Origin: Bacillus thuringiensis
Lineage (GTDB): Bacteria > Bacillota > Bacilli > Bacillales > Bacillaceae_G
Reading direction: 5' to 3'
Length of the DNA: 64,000 nt
NCBI RefSeq assembly: GCF_014932895.1
Contig: NZ_JACYOF010000001.1
Location: forward strand, 558,001 to 622,000
The notes below the pieces were generated by a model. That model had not been told where the DNA came from. It did no database searches and saw only the letters and a list, made by a program, of their open reading frames with translations. The stretch's first letter is position 1; each line of letters starts with the position of its first letter. The position numbers and the translations under genes are program-made. Below are positions 8,809 through 18,438 of the stretch, piece after piece.

Positions 8809-9687
8809 TTAGTGAATAGCTGATTTAAACTTACCACCATTTGTCTCTTGCGTACTCATAATAGTAACAAACGCATTTTCATCAATTTCATGCACAATTG
8901 ATTTTAACTTCGTCACTTCCAGACGCGTTACAACTGCATAAATAACTTCTTTTTCTTTATCTGTATAGCCACCTTTTGCTACAAGCTTTGTAGTTCCACG
9001 ACCAAGGCGATGCAATATTGCATTTGATACTTCCTCATATTGATCTGATACAATTAAAACTGCTTTCGTTTCATCTAACCCTTGAATTACTGTATCAATT
9101 GTTTTAAATGCGATATAGTACGTCATAACAGAATACATCGCTTGTTCAACACCAAATACAAATGCTGCCCATGCAAAAATGAATAAGTTCACAAACATTA
9201 CAAATTCACCAACAGAAAACGGCAATTTCTTCGTTAATAAAATACCCATAATTTCAGTTCCATCTAACGATCCACCATGACGAATCACAAGCCCTACACC
9301 AAGACCTAAAATGAGACCACCAAATACGGTCGCTAAAATTGGCTCCGTTGTAAATGGCGGCACAGCATGTAATGTTGATTCAATAAACGCTAAAGCTACG
9401 ATACCAAATGCCGAAGATAACATGAATGTTTTTCCAATTTGCTTATAACCTGAGTACATAAACGGGATATTGAGAATAACAACTAAAGTAGAAAAGCTTA
9501 ACCACCAAATATTCGGAGTAAGATAATCTAATATAAGAGAAATACCAATAATTCCACCATCAATAATTTTATTCGGCATTAAAAACAATTCTATTGCCAC
9601 CGCCGCGCATGCAGCCCCAAAAATAATCATAACTAAACGATAGATGAGATGAATAACACTTTCTTTTCGATGTTGCTTTTTTTCCAT
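8809..9687 (-). CDS. YitT family membrane protein (YqfU-like)
   Basis: 292 residues: five to six hydrophobic segments (DUF161/YitT region) followed by a soluble C-terminal domain of about 80 residues (DUF2179 type, with the [15 protein letters not shown] stretch). AAGGAGG precedes the ATG. The position between the zur operon and yqfT matches B. subtilis yqfU. Function is unknown; the family is predicted to transport or sense a small ligand. It does not share the Zur-like promoter. Confidence 0.85.
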   Translation of the reverse strand: MEKKQHRKESVIHLIYRLVMIIFGAACAAVAIELFLMPNKIIDGGIIGISLILDYLTPNIWWLSFSTLVVILNIPFMYSGYKQIGKTFMLSSAFGIVALAFIESTLHAVPPFTTEPILATVFGGLILGLGVGLVIRHGGSLDGTEIMGILLTKKLPFSVGEFVMFVNLFIFAWAAFVFGVEQAMYSVMTYYIAFKTIDTVIQGLDETKAVLIVSDQYEEVSNAILHRLGRGTTKLVAKGGYTDKEKEVIYAVVTRLEVTKLKSIVHEIDENAFVTIMSTQETNGGKFKSAIH

Positions 9688-9836
9688 AAGTCCTCCTTAT
9701 ACTCTTTCTCTGTAGTTTTGTCCTTACATTATAACATACGCTTCTTTTCCTCATGAAAAAAGAAACTCTATAAGAATATGTACAAGCTATATGCTCATAT
9801 ATTTCGATAGAAGAACGTGTGAAGGAGGATAACACG

Positions 9837-10091
9837 ATGAACCTCATTAAACAAATTGTTAATAAAAAATTAAATCATATTTCTACAAAAGAGTTATTGA
9901 AATACAGTAAAGAATATGAAGTTCCCATTACAACCGCACAAGCTGATCAAATTGTTTTACTTATGAAAGGAAAGAATATTAACATTTACGATAATAACGA
10001 ACGACTAGAGCTTTTAAAACAGATCGCAAAAGTAACCTCCCCTGCTACTGCCCAACAAGTAAATATATTATTTCAACAACTACTAAAATAA
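9837..10091 (+). CDS. DUF2624 family protein (YqfT-like)
   Basis: A small soluble protein of 84 residues with no signal or membrane segment, predicted mostly helical. The ATG at 9837 is preceded by GAAGGAGG; the in-frame ATG at 9819 has no site. The segment EYEVPITTAQADQIVLLMKGKNINIYDNNERL is the part I recognise as DUF2624. It sits upstream of nfo in opposite orientation, as yqfT-yqfS in B. subtilis. Function is unknown. Confidence 0.8.
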   Translation: MNLIKQIVNKKLNHISTKELLKYSKEYEVPITTAQADQIVLLMKGKNINIYDNNERLELLKQIAKVTSPATAQQVNILFQQLLK

Positions 10092-10112
10092 GGAGGGGAA
10101 AATCCCCTCCTT
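10090..10112. terminator. Bidirectional terminator between yqfT and nfo
   Basis: A 10-bp perfect stem (AAGGAGGGGA/TCCCCTCCTT) with an AAA loop overlaps the stop codons of both convergent genes. Confidence 0.8.
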
Positions 10113-11007
10113 ATTGTGCTTTAATTTTTTCAAGAAGCCCTTCATCAAAAGTACCCTTTTTCAGCATTTCGATTTCCAATTTGTATGGTGGCTTCTTATC
10201 TTTTTTATCTTCCCCTACATACGGTGTTTCAAGGATTTTCGGTACATGCATTAACTGCGGATGATGTACAATGTGATGCAATGCTTTATAGCCAATGTGA
10301 CCGAAACCGATATTTTCATGACGGTCTTTTCCTGCCCCACGTACATTTTTACTATCATTAATATGAAGTACTTGTAAACGATTAATTCCAACAATCTTAT
10401 CAAACTCATTTAACACACCATCAAAATCATTTACAATATCATATCCTGCATCGTGCGTATGACACGTATCAAAGCATACAGATAGTTTCTCATTATATTT
10501 TACACCATCAATGATTTTCGCAATTTCTTCGAAGCTACGACCACATTCAGTTCCTTTTCCTGCCATCGTTTCTAGCGCAATATTAACCGTTTGTTCTGGC
10601 GTTAGTACTTCGTTAAGCCCCTTAATAATTTGTTGAATACCAGCATCTGCTCCTGCACCAACGTGGGCTCCTGGGTGAAGAACAATTTGTTTCGCTACAC
10701 CTAACGCTGCTGTTCTTTCAATTTCCATACGAAGGAAGTCTACACCTAATTGGAACGTTTCTGGCTTCGTCGTATTCCCAACATTAATAATATATGGTGC
10801 ATGGACGATAATTTCCTCAATACCGTTCAGTTCCATATGCTTTCTTCCTGCTTCTATGTTCAATTCCTCAATTGGTTTTCTTCTTGTATTTTGCGGTGCA
10901 CCTGTATATATCATAAACGTCGTTGCACCGTATGAAACAGCCTCTTCACTTGCTGCTAATAACATCTTCTTACCACTCATTGAAACATGAGATCCAATCT
11001 TTAACAT
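10111..11007 (-). CDS. nfo: Deoxyribonuclease IV (AP endonuclease)
   Basis: Zinc-dependent endonuclease of base excision repair that incises 5' to abasic sites. 298 residues, a TIM barrel of the EndoIV family. Metal-site motifs are present: [33 protein letters not shown] and the [11 protein letters not shown] loop. The ATG at 11007 has a weak ribosome site (GAGGTGAT). It matches yqfS. In Bacillus this enzyme also protects spore DNA during germination, which fits the sporulation-rich surroundings. Confidence 0.95.
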   Translation of the reverse strand: MLKIGSHVSMSGKKMLLAASEEAVSYGATTFMIYTGAPQNTRRKPIEELNIEAGRKHMELNGIEEIIVHAPYIINVGNTTKPETFQLGVDFLRMEIERTAALGVAKQIVLHPGAHVGAGADAGIQQIIKGLNEVLTPEQTVNIALETMAGKGTECGRSFEEIAKIIDGVKYNEKLSVCFDTCHTHDAGYDIVNDFDGVLNEFDKIVGINRLQVLHINDSKNVRGAGKDRHENIGFGHIGYKALHHIVHHPQLMHVPKILETPYVGEDKKDKKPPYKLEIEMLKKGTFDEGLLEKIKAQ

Positions 11008-11095
11008 ACAATCACCTCTTCAATTTACAATAGTTATAATGATAGCATAATTTGTAGAAATATGTAGTGAATTGTTCCTATACAAAAATTACTAC

Positions 11096-11193
11096 ATAAA
11101 GTGAAACTTTAATCAGTGGGGGTTTTTGTCCATCCCCAACTGATTATCAGCCCTCACCAATCGGGATTTTATGGGCAGTTAATGCGGGATAAA
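11096..11193 (-). repeat. bcr1-like dispersed repeat, 98-bp copy
   Basis: Bounded by ATAAA at 11096-11100 and 11189-11193, that is TTTAT direct repeats when read on the minus strand. The minus-strand order is TTTATCCCGC, ACTGCCC, CCCGATTGG, GGGCTGATAATCAGT, GGGGAT, ACCCCCACTGATT, GTTTCAC, TTTAT, collinear with the larger copy at 31352-31510. It lacks about 60 bp of the 5' hairpin region of that copy. It lies in the nfo-cshB gap. Assignment to bcr1 is from memory of that family (about 155 bp, TTTAT duplications). Confidence 0.7.
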
Positions 11194-11207
11194 TTAAATG
11201 AATAAAA

Positions 11208-11234
11208 AAAGATAAGGGGAATCCCCTTATCTTT
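11208..11234 (-). terminator. Terminator of cshB
   Basis: AAAGATAAGGGGA/TCCCCTTATCTTT, a 13-bp stem with minimal loop, flanked by A7 and T7. It overlaps the last codons of cshB. Confidence 0.85.
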
Positions 11235-12537
11235 TTTTATTGCTATATTTTCGTTTCACTTTTTCACGTTCTGTTGCAAGCTTTCGCTTATAATTTGGTT
11301 TTACTTTTTTCGGCTTTTTAACAACTTTTGTTGCCATAACATCAAGTTCATCATTTGGTTTTTTACGGCTCTTACGACGACGACGGTCACCTAGATCCAC
11401 CCAATCATCTCCGCGTAAATCTACATGCTTAAACTCGATATGACGTTGTTTTTCTAAACTATCTAATGCTTCTTCGTTTGCTGGGTCATAAATCGTTACT
11501 GCAATACCTGAATAACCTGCACGTGCTGTTCTTCCAACGCGGTGAACGAAGAAATCTAAATCTGATGGAAGTTCATAGTTAATAACATGGCTAATTCCTT
11601 CAATATCGATACCACGAGCTGCTAAATCTGTCGCAACAATATATTGGAATTCAAGGTCACGAATTTGTTTCATCATTTTTTTACGATCACGTGGTGTTAA
11701 ATCTCCGTGAATTCGTCCAACTTTTAAACCACGCTCAGTTAATCCGTCAGCCACTTGGTCTGCCATTTTCTTCGTATTTGTGAAAACAATTGCTAAATAC
11801 GGCTTAAATTGAAGTAACATCTTTTTCACTAAATCGATTTTGTTACGATGTTTAGAAGGCACTAAATAATGCTCAATATTTCCGGCCGCAACTTGTTTTG
11901 GATTGATATGAATATGCTCTGGATTCTCCATATATTTCTTCAGAAACGGTTTTAGTTTTTGAGGAATTGTTGCAGAGAAAACTAGCATTTGCAAGTTTTT
12001 AGGCATGCGTGCTGCAATTTTGTCTACATCTTGAATGAATCCCATATCAAGCATTAAGTCTGCTTCATCGACAATAATCGTATTTGCTTTATGAACAAAT
12101 AACGCTTGTTCTTCTACTAAGTCTTTAATACGCCCTGGTGTTCCAACTACAATATGAGGTTGTTTTTTCAACTTTTCAATTGATCGCTGTTTATCAGTTC
12201 CACCAATTAAACAACGCGCTGTAATCATTTGATCTTCCGCACAGAACTTTGTTAATTTCACGATTTCTTCGTAAATTTGTTGTGCTAACTCACGAGTAGG
12301 CGCTGTAATAACAAGTTGTACTTCTTCACGATTTGCATTAATTCTGTTCAATGTAGGAAGTAAGTATGCATGTGTTTTCCCAGAACCCGTTTGGGATTGT
12401 CCAATTACACTTACACCTTTTTTCACAACCGGGAAAATTTTCTGCTGAATTCCTGTCGGCTCTGTAAAGCGTAGTTCACGAACTGCATCTATTAAAAATG
12501 GTTTAAAATCATACTGTGTAAAAGTTTGTTGTGTCAT
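11227..12537 (-). CDS. cshB: DEAD-box ATP-dependent RNA helicase CshB
   Basis: RNA helicase linked to cold shock, ribosome assembly and mRNA turnover. 436 residues. Motifs in order: Q motif near 5-30, motif I SQTGSGKT at 48-55, PTRELAQQ, TPGRI, VDEAD, SAT, FTNTKKMADQ, ATDLAARGID and HRVGRTARAG. The C-terminal tail is strongly basic (Arg/Lys repeats), typical of RNA binding. It lies between nfo and yqfQ as B. subtilis yqfR, which separates it from other DEAD-box paralogues. Confidence 0.93.
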   Translation of the reverse strand: MTQQTFTQYDFKPFLIDAVRELRFTEPTGIQQKIFPVVKKGVSVIGQSQTGSGKTHAYLLPTLNRINANREEVQLVITAPTRELAQQIYEEIVKLTKFCAEDQMITARCLIGGTDKQRSIEKLKKQPHIVVGTPGRIKDLVEEQALFVHKANTIIVDEADLMLDMGFIQDVDKIAARMPKNLQMLVFSATIPQKLKPFLKKYMENPEHIHINPKQVAAGNIEHYLVPSKHRNKIDLVKKMLLQFKPYLAIVFTNTKKMADQVADGLTERGLKVGRIHGDLTPRDRKKMMKQIRDLEFQYIVATDLAARGIDIEGISHVINYELPSDLDFFVHRVGRTARAGYSGIAVTIYDPANEEALDSLEKQRHIEFKHVDLRGDDWVDLGDRRRRKSRKKPNDELDVMATKVVKKPKKVKPNYKRKLATEREKVKRKYSNKKR

Positions 12538-12718
12538 AAGTTACACCTTCTTTCTAAATTTTCTACTGCGCGCACAAATCAGTCAAGTCTACATTATATC
12601 GAAATCTAAAGGTAAAATCCATCTTTAGTTTAGGTTTTCATCCCAAAAACTAACCTTCTTACTCTTTACTGCATATTGTATGTGTATATACCTAACTGAA
12701 GAAAGGAGGATTTCTCAT

Positions 12719-13444
12719 ATGTATCCAAAATCCCCCATAAGGCAAATGTATCCGAATCAAGGGCAGCAACCTTACACGCCATATCCCATTCCACAACTAC
12801 CACCGATGGCACAAAAAAAGAAAGGTTTCCTTGCTAAACTCTTTAAAAAACACGATCCGACCGAACCTTTCATGCAAATGGTTCCGCCTTATCGACAAAT
12901 GGAAGGACCACCGATGATGCATCAACAACCGCCGCCGCAATATCAACAGCAATACCAGCAACAATATCCACAACAGTATCCGCAACAATATCAACCATAC
13001 ATGCAGCAGCATCCCCAACAAATGATACCACCTCAAATGTATGAATCAAATGAAACGCGTAGTGCCGCAACAACTACAGCTACCGCGACATCTAACAGCG
13101 GCATCGGAAGTTTTTTTTCGAATTTAATTTCGAATCCAACTAACATGATAAATAATATCGAAAAAGTATCCCAAGTCGTGCAATCTGTAGGTCCTGTCGT
13201 CGAACAGTACGGTCCCATTATGCGTAGCCTACCAAACATTGTTAAAATCCTCACCTCTGGAAAAAGTACGGAAGAAAATCAAACTGAAGATGTAACAGAG
13301 CAGGTTGAGGTCACAACTCCACCTCCTCCGCTCCCAAAAAGAAAACGCAAACGAAAAAAAATAATGATTGAGCCTGTAATAGAAAAAGCATTACCAGAAG
13401 AACCTGTTCAACAAACAGCAACAAAACCAAAACTATATGTGTAA
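12719..13444 (+). CDS. vrrA: VrrA / YqfQ-like Pro-Gln-rich protein
   Basis: 241 residues of unknown function. The ATG at 12719 follows GAAAGGAGG; an upstream ATG at 12680 has none. The N-terminal half is rich in Pro, Gln, Tyr and Met and holds the tandem QYQQ/QYPQ repeats at 12938-12997. The middle (GIGSFFSNLISNPTNMINNIEKVSQVVQ) is amphipathic with a PIMRSLPNIVKIL stretch. The C-terminus is Lys/Arg- and Pro-rich. Position next to ispH and cshB matches yqfQ. This is the locus used as the variable-number repeat marker vrrA in B. anthracis typing. Confidence 0.85.
   Translation: MYPKSPIRQMYPNQGQQPYTPYPIPQLPPMAQKKKGFLAKLFKKHDPTEPFMQMVPPYRQMEGPPMMHQQPPPQYQQQYQQQYPQQYPQQYQPYMQQHPQQMIPPQMYESNETRSAATTTATATSNSGIGSFFSNLISNPTNMINNIEKVSQVVQSVGPVVEQYGPIMRSLPNIVKILTSGKSTEENQTEDVTEQVEVTTPPPPLPKRKRKRKKIMIEPVIEKALPEEPVQQTATKPKLYV
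12938..12997 (+). repeat. Five 12-bp tandem repeats in vrrA
   Basis: Units read CAATATCAACAG, CAATACCAGCAA, CAATATCCACAA, CAGTATCCGCAA and CAATATCAACCA. Each encodes Q-Y-(Q/P)-(Q/P). They are diverged from one another, unlike the near-identical CAATATCAACAA array described in B. anthracis, so slippage here is probably slow. Confidence 0.85.
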
Positions 13445-13533
13445 CAATCCTTTGTTTTCTATCCACTCCTCCTTTATAATGTAAAAGACTATGCACAAAA
13501 GTATCCCTTGTTTAGAAGGAGAGGATTACTCAT

Positions 13534-14484
13534 ATGAAAATTGTTAAAATTTCCCCTCGTGGTTATTGCTACGGTGTTGTCGACGCAATGGTAATTGCAC
13601 GTAATGCTGCATTAGATAAATCATTACCGAGACCCATTTATATTTTAGGTATGATTGTTCACAATAAACATGTTACAGACGCTTTTGAAGAAGATGGAAT
13701 CATTACATTAGACGGACCAAGTCGCTTAGATATTTTAGATCAAATCGATTCTGGTACTGTTATCTTTACTGCTCACGGTGTTTCTCCTGAAGTTAAGCAA
13801 CGTGCAAAAGAAAAAGGTTTAACGACAATCGATGCAACTTGTCCAGATGTTACAAAAACACATGACCTTATTGAAGCAAAAAAAGCTGAAGGATACCATG
13901 TCATTTATATAGGTAAAAAAAACCATCCAGAACCAGAAGGCGCGGTTGGAATTGCACCTGATATCGTTCATCTTATCGAAAGAGCTGATGATTTAAAAAC
14001 ATTAGAAATCCCGACTGATAAAATTTTAGTTACCAACCAAACAACAATGAGTCAATGGGATGTTCAACATTTAATGGAAGACATTCAGAAAAAATTCCCA
14101 ACAGCAGAATTCCATAAAGAAATTTGTTTAGCTACTCAAGTTCGTCAAGAAGCTGTCGCTAAACAAGCTGATGTGGCAGATTTAACAATCGTTGTTGGTG
14201 ACCCAAAAAGTAACAATTCAAATCGCTTAGCGCAAGTATCACAAGAAATTGCTGGTACGAAAGCATATCGTGTTGCAGATGTAAGCGAAATTCAATTAGA
14301 GTGGCTACAAGGTGTAGAAAACGTGGCTGTTACAGCAGGTGCCTCTACTCCAACACCAATTACAAAAGAGGTTATCGCTTTCTTAGAACAATATGACCCA
14401 ACAAACCCAACTACATGGGAGAGAATTCGAAAAGTACCACTTCAAAAGATTTTACCTCGTGTAAAAGTGAAAAAAGAACAATAA
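13534..14484 (+). CDS. ispH: 4-hydroxy-3-methylbut-2-enyl diphosphate reductase
   Basis: Last step of the MEP pathway: reduces HMBPP to IPP and DMAPP using an iron-sulfur cluster. 316 residues. The three cluster cysteines are Cys12 (GYCYGV), Cys103 ([10 protein letters not shown]) and Cys198 ([12 protein letters not shown]). The substrate-binding TGAST-PTP loop is near the C-terminus. The ATG follows GAAGGAGAGG. It matches yqfP. A bidirectional terminator separates it from the convergent Nif3-like gene. Confidence 0.96.
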   Translation: MKIVKISPRGYCYGVVDAMVIARNAALDKSLPRPIYILGMIVHNKHVTDAFEEDGIITLDGPSRLDILDQIDSGTVIFTAHGVSPEVKQRAKEKGLTTIDATCPDVTKTHDLIEAKKAEGYHVIYIGKKNHPEPEGAVGIAPDIVHLIERADDLKTLEIPTDKILVTNQTTMSQWDVQHLMEDIQKKFPTAEFHKEICLATQVRQEAVAKQADVADLTIVVGDPKSNNSNRLAQVSQEIAGTKAYRVADVSEIQLEWLQGVENVAVTAGASTPTPITKEVIAFLEQYDPTNPTTWERIRKVPLQKILPRVKVKKEQ

Positions 14485-14485
14485 T

Positions 14486-14517
14486 AAAAACCGTTGCCCA
14501 TATGAGCAACGGTTTTT
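14486..14517. terminator. Bidirectional terminator between ispH and the Nif3-like gene
   Basis: A 12-bp perfect stem (AAAAACCGTTGC/GCAACGGTTTTT) around an inner CATATG. A/T runs on both sides serve both convergent genes. Confidence 0.9.
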
Positions 14518-14524
14518 ATTTTTC

Positions 14525-15646
14525 TTATACAAATGTAAAAGGATCTGTATGTAACTCCGAAGCATGAATTTGTACATTGAATTTCTTTGCATCCACTTTT
14601 TCTTGCAGTTGTTTTTGCACACCTTGCTTCATTACTTTTTCAACGTTATGTCCTGGATCAACTATATTTAAACCGATCATCATTGCATCATGAGCAACAT
14701 GATAATACATGTCACCTGTTACATATACATCTGCCCCTTTAAATTTCGCTTGGTTTATATATTTATTACCGTCTCCACCAAGTACAGCGACTTTACGCAC
14801 TTTATCATCTAACTTGCCGACAACTCTTGCGCCCTTCACGTCTAATGATTGTTTCACATGTTCAGCAAACTGCCCAAGCGTCATTTCTTCTTGTAAATAT
14901 CCTATTTTTCCAAGACCTAATGTTTCTCCTTTATTATCAAGAGGATATACATCATAGGCCACTTCTTCATATGGGTGAGCTCCCAATATCTCTTTAATCG
15001 CTTTTCTTTGCAGTGAAGCTGGAATAATCGTTTCAATACGTACCTCTTCCACACGTTCTAACTGCCCAGTTTCCCCGATATAAGGATTTGTTCCCTCCTG
15101 AGGTACAAACGTGCCTGCTCCCTCACTACTGAACGTACAGTGGCTATAATTACCGATATGACCAGCACCTGCGTCTCCTAATGCTTTACGCACCTCTTCT
15201 GCATGAGTTACTGGCACAAACACAACAATTTTTTTCATTTCTTCTGCGTATGTCGGAGCCAATACTTCTGTATGTTGTAATCCTAACGCATCAGCAAGTA
15301 AATCATTTACCCCGCCTTTCGCAATATCCACATTTGTATGAGCGGCATACACGGCAATATCATTTTTAATACACGTTTCAATAATTCTTCCATATGCCTT
15401 ATCTGTATGAATCGCTTTTAACGGATTAAAAATTAAAGGGTGATGCGCAATAATGACATTCGCACCTAATTGAATCGCTTCATCTACAACTTCCTCCGTT
15501 ACATCTAAAGCAATCAAGACGTGCTGCACGGGTTTATTAAGCGCTCCAATCTGCAGGCCAATCTTATCCCCTTCCATCGCTAAATGCTTCGGATACATAC
15601 TTTCAAATAAAGAAATCACCTCATGACCATTTGGAATTTTACTCAT
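14525..15646 (-). CDS. Nif3-like dinuclear metal centre protein (DUF34, YqfO-like)
   Basis: 373 residues, the long form of the family with a PII-like insert between two halves of the Nif3 fold. Metal-site segments: AHHPLIF near residues 66-72, YAAHTNVD, DMYYHVAHDA and DPGHNVEK. Often annotated as GTP cyclohydrolase 1 type 2, but the cellular role is unsettled. Its start overlaps the trmK stop by 4 nt (ATGA), implying translational coupling, as for yqfN-yqfO. Confidence 0.9.
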   Translation of the reverse strand: MSKIPNGHEVISLFESMYPKHLAMEGDKIGLQIGALNKPVQHVLIALDVTEEVVDEAIQLGANVIIAHHPLIFNPLKAIHTDKAYGRIIETCIKNDIAVYAAHTNVDIAKGGVNDLLADALGLQHTEVLAPTYAEEMKKIVVFVPVTHAEEVRKALGDAGAGHIGNYSHCTFSSEGAGTFVPQEGTNPYIGETGQLERVEEVRIETIIPASLQRKAIKEILGAHPYEEVAYDVYPLDNKGETLGLGKIGYLQEEMTLGQFAEHVKQSLDVKGARVVGKLDDKVRKVAVLGGDGNKYINQAKFKGADVYVTGDMYYHVAHDAMMIGLNIVDPGHNVEKVMKQGVQKQLQEKVDAKKFNVQIHASELHTDPFTFV

Positions 15647-16350
15647 GATAAAATCTCCCCTATCATTTTCATTTTCGCTTCTACTTCTACACGTTTCACT
15701 TTTGTCTCTTCAGAATCCGCCGCACGTTCTAATTGTTTTAGGATATTTTGGAAGTTTTTCAGTTCTCCTTCCCACTTTTCAACAAAAGCCTCACTTTTTT
15801 CTTTTATTAAAAATGGACCCATAAATAATTCAGCTTGTTTATTATCTGAGTAAGGCGCTGCAATATTTCCTCGTTCCCCAACTAAAATCTCGTAAATCTT
15901 TCCGTCTTCTTTTACGATTTTCTCATGGATAAGCTCCCATCCATTTTCAATAAACCATTCACGAATATGGTGCGCAGCAATATTCGGCTGTAAAATTAAA
16001 CGCGTTACACCTTCAAGTTTTTCTTTACCACTTTCTAAAATGTCACGAATTAATGCTCCACCCATACCAGCAATTGTAATAACATCTACTTCTCCTGGTA
16101 TAATAACCGCTAATCCATTACCTTTACGCACGTCTACTTTATCTTGTAAGCCACTTTCAGCCACAGTTGCTTGTGCAGAGCGGAATGGCCCATCTACAAC
16201 TTCTCCTGCAACCGCTTTTGTAGCAATATTATTTATAATTGTATAACATGGTAAATACGCATGATCCGATCCAATATCAGCAATTGTAGATCCTACTGGA
16301 ATCTCACGCACAACTTCTTCTAATCGTTTTGAAAGCTTTACTTCATTCAT
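15643..16350 (-). CDS. trmK: tRNA (adenine(22)-N(1))-methyltransferase
   Basis: SAM-dependent enzyme that methylates A22 in the D-loop of a subset of tRNAs. 235 residues. N-terminal Rossmann domain with IADIGSDHAYLP (SAM loop) and TIAGMGGALI (catalytic-side motif), then LILQPN and a C-terminal coiled region. It matches yqfN. The first gene of a two-gene unit with the Nif3-like gene, downstream of cccA and sigA. Confidence 0.93.
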   Translation of the reverse strand: MNEVKLSKRLEEVVREIPVGSTIADIGSDHAYLPCYTIINNIATKAVAGEVVDGPFRSAQATVAESGLQDKVDVRKGNGLAVIIPGEVDVITIAGMGGALIRDILESGKEKLEGVTRLILQPNIAAHHIREWFIENGWELIHEKIVKEDGKIYEILVGERGNIAAPYSDNKQAELFMGPFLIKEKSEAFVEKWEGELKNFQNILKQLERAADSEETKVKRVEVEAKMKMIGEILS

Positions 16351-16473
16351 GTATTTCCATTACTCCTTCTCTTGTCAGTCTGTCTCCATGATAATGAATT
16401 TATAGTAGTTGTTGCAAGCCCATAATAACAATTCAATTCTCTATTACTCATCGTATTTTAGAAAGTATAGAAA

Positions 16474-16505
16474 AACAAGCCTTTTGCTTTTGCAAAAGGC
16501 TTGTT
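16474..16505 (-). terminator. Terminator of cccA
   Basis: A 14-bp perfect stem (AACAAGCCTTTTGC/GCAAAAGGCTTGTT) with a TTTT loop and T5 on the minus strand. It ends 11 nt before the cccA stop. Confidence 0.9.
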
Positions 16506-16515
16506 ATACGAAACT

Positions 16516-16872
16516 TTATTTTTTCTTCGATAACCAATCAGCTACTTTAGCTGCTTGATCAGCTGGAACTACATTTGGTGGCATATTTCCTTTTCCTTTC
16601 GAAAGAATTTCTTTAATTTCATCCTTTGAAAGTTTCCCACCAATTTTTTGTAAGTTAGGTCCTACCGCTCCTTGTAACTGATCACCATGACAGCTCGTAC
16701 AGCTTTGCTTCACAATATCCTCCGGCTTCGATGCTGTTTGCGCTGGCTTCCCGCCATTTTTTGCATCAGCTAACTCTTTAGATTTATTTAGCCCCTGAAA
16801 TGAAAATACAAACATAACGATAATACCTAATGCTGCAATAAGAGCGAACGGAATCAGCGGATTACGTTTCAT
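16516..16872 (-). CDS. cccA: Cytochrome c-550 (membrane-anchored)
   Basis: Small c-type cytochrome, 118 residues, that carries electrons on the outer face of the membrane. One N-terminal anchor (about residues 7-26), a Lys/Ala/Gly/Pro linker, and a haem domain with the CTSCH site (Cys58, Cys61, His62). The sixth ligand is probably Met97 in GKGNMPPN. It sits downstream of sigA as in B. subtilis and is closed by its own terminator. Confidence 0.94.
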   Translation of the reverse strand: MKRNPLIPFALIAALGIIVMFVFSFQGLNKSKELADAKNGGKPAQTASKPEDIVKQSCTSCHGDQLQGAVGPNLQKIGGKLSKDEIKEILSKGKGNMPPNVVPADQAAKVADWLSKKK

Positions 16873-17220
16873 ATCTCTTCTCCCCCCTCTATACCCCTAA
16901 ATAGTTAGATGATTCAGTCATTTCCATTGTACTTGAAAACGCTCTATCAGAAAAGAGTAAACTGCCACTTGTTAAAAATATTCCATAAATTCAGTTTATT
17001 GTTTTTTATTGCTATATCGCTTATTATTTCGATAATTATTAGCGTTTCTCATCATATTTTTCACTTTTCTACATATTTTTTTGTATAGAATAAACAAAAT
17101 TAATCGAAAAATCGAAAAATGATCATTTGCAAATCAAAAGACAATTCTGTAAAATAAATTACAAGAAATTGTAATCGTTGCCGATAGCTAAATTTTAACA
17201 AAAATTAACAAAATAAAAAA
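16873..17220. other. cccA-sigA intergenic gap, no gene seen
   Basis: About 350 bp, very AT-rich, presumably containing the cccA promoter. I see no ORF with a ribosome site, no tRNA and no repeat of the bcr1-like family here. Confidence 0.6.
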
Positions 17221-17246
17221 GTTTACTTCACAAAGGTGAAGTAAAC
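17221..17246 (-). terminator. Terminator of the dnaG-sigA operon
   Basis: An 11-bp perfect stem (GTTTACTTCAC/GTGAAGTAAAC), AAAG loop, and T6 on the minus strand, 12 nt beyond the sigA stop. Confidence 0.9.
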
Positions 17247-17257
17247 TTAAAAAGAAC

Positions 17258-18379
17258 CTATTCTAAGAAATCCTTAAGACGTTTACTACGGCTTGGATGT
17301 CTTAATTTACGAAGTGCTTTTGCTTCAATTTGACGGATACGTTCTCTCGTTACGCCGAATACTTTCCCAACTTCTTCAAGCGTACGAGTTCGTCCATCAT
17401 CTAAACCAAAACGAAGACGTAGAACATTTTCTTCACGATCTGTTAGTGTATCTAACACATCTTCTAATTGTTCTTTTAGCAATTCATACGCTGCATGGTC
17501 CGCAGGCGATGTTGCTTCTTGGTCTTCAATAAAATCACCTAAATGGGAGTCATCTTCTTCACCAATTGGTGTTTCAAGAGAAACTGGCTCCTGTGCAATT
17601 TTTAAGATTTCGCGTACTTTTTCTGGAGCAAGATCCATTTCTTCACCAATCTCTTCAGGAGATGGTTCGCGTCCTAAATCTTGTAATAATTGACGTTGTA
17701 CACGAATTAACTTATTAATTGTTTCAACCATATGAACTGGAATACGAATTGTTCGCGCTTGGTCTGCAATCGCACGTGTAATCGCTTGGCGAATCCACCA
17801 AGTTGCATACGTACTAAATTTGAAACCTTTACGATAATCGAACTTTTCAACCGCTTTAATTAGGCCCATATTTCCTTCTTGGATTAAGTCTAAGAAAAGC
17901 ATACCACGGCCCACGTAGCGCTTTGCAATACTTACTACAAGACGTAAGTTCGCTTCTGCAAGACGGCGTTTCGCTTCTTCATCGCCTTCTTCAATACGCG
18001 TTGCAAGTCGAATTTCTTCTTCTGCAGATAGTAAGTCTACACGACCAATTTCTTTTAAATACATACGAACAGGATCATTGATTTTAACCCCAGGTGGTAC
18101 ACTTAAGTCGTTTAGGTCAAACTCTTCTTCTGTTTTTGTAATTTGATGATTATTAGGAGCTTCATCGTTGTCGCCAACTAAATCAATCCCTTGTTCACCT
18201 AAATATTCATAGTATTCATCCATTTGATCGGATTCAATTTCAAATCCATTCATGCGTTCTGCAATCTCTTCATATGTAAGAACGCCACGTTTTTTTCCGA
18301 GCTCAGTGAGTTGTTCTTTCACTTGCTCAAGGGTCATTTCAGTTTCAATTTGTTTAGAACGAGCTGGTTTGTCAGCCAT
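17258..18379 (-). CDS. sigA: Primary sigma factor SigA (RpoD)
   Basis: Housekeeping sigma subunit that directs RNA polymerase to -35/-10 promoters. 373 residues: short acidic region 1.1, region 1.2 ([12 protein letters not shown]), region 2 with [18 protein letters not shown] and the melting segment [13 protein letters not shown], region 3 ([13 protein letters not shown]), and region 4.2 helix-turn-helix ([19 protein letters not shown]). It follows dnaG by 60 nt without a terminator, as in the dnaG-sigA (macromolecular synthesis) operon. An additional promoter inside dnaG is known in B. subtilis but I did not locate one here. Confidence 0.97.
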   Translation of the reverse strand: MADKPARSKQIETEMTLEQVKEQLTELGKKRGVLTYEEIAERMNGFEIESDQMDEYYEYLGEQGIDLVGDNDEAPNNHQITKTEEEFDLNDLSVPPGVKINDPVRMYLKEIGRVDLLSAEEEIRLATRIEEGDEEAKRRLAEANLRLVVSIAKRYVGRGMLFLDLIQEGNMGLIKAVEKFDYRKGFKFSTYATWWIRQAITRAIADQARTIRIPVHMVETINKLIRVQRQLLQDLGREPSPEEIGEEMDLAPEKVREILKIAQEPVSLETPIGEEDDSHLGDFIEDQEATSPADHAAYELLKEQLEDVLDTLTDREENVLRLRFGLDDGRTRTLEEVGKVFGVTRERIRQIEAKALRKLRHPSRSKRLKDFLE

Positions 18380-18438
18380 CTGTTCCCCTCCTTACGCGAG
18401 ATACAAACATTCATTATACTAAAACTTTATCAAAAAAG

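Noticed and set aside
12797-13254. Several long minus-strand frames opposite vrrA
   Set aside because: They are by-products of the repetitive CAA/CCA-rich coding strand, have no ribosome sites, and encode Leu/Val/His-rich low-complexity sequence.
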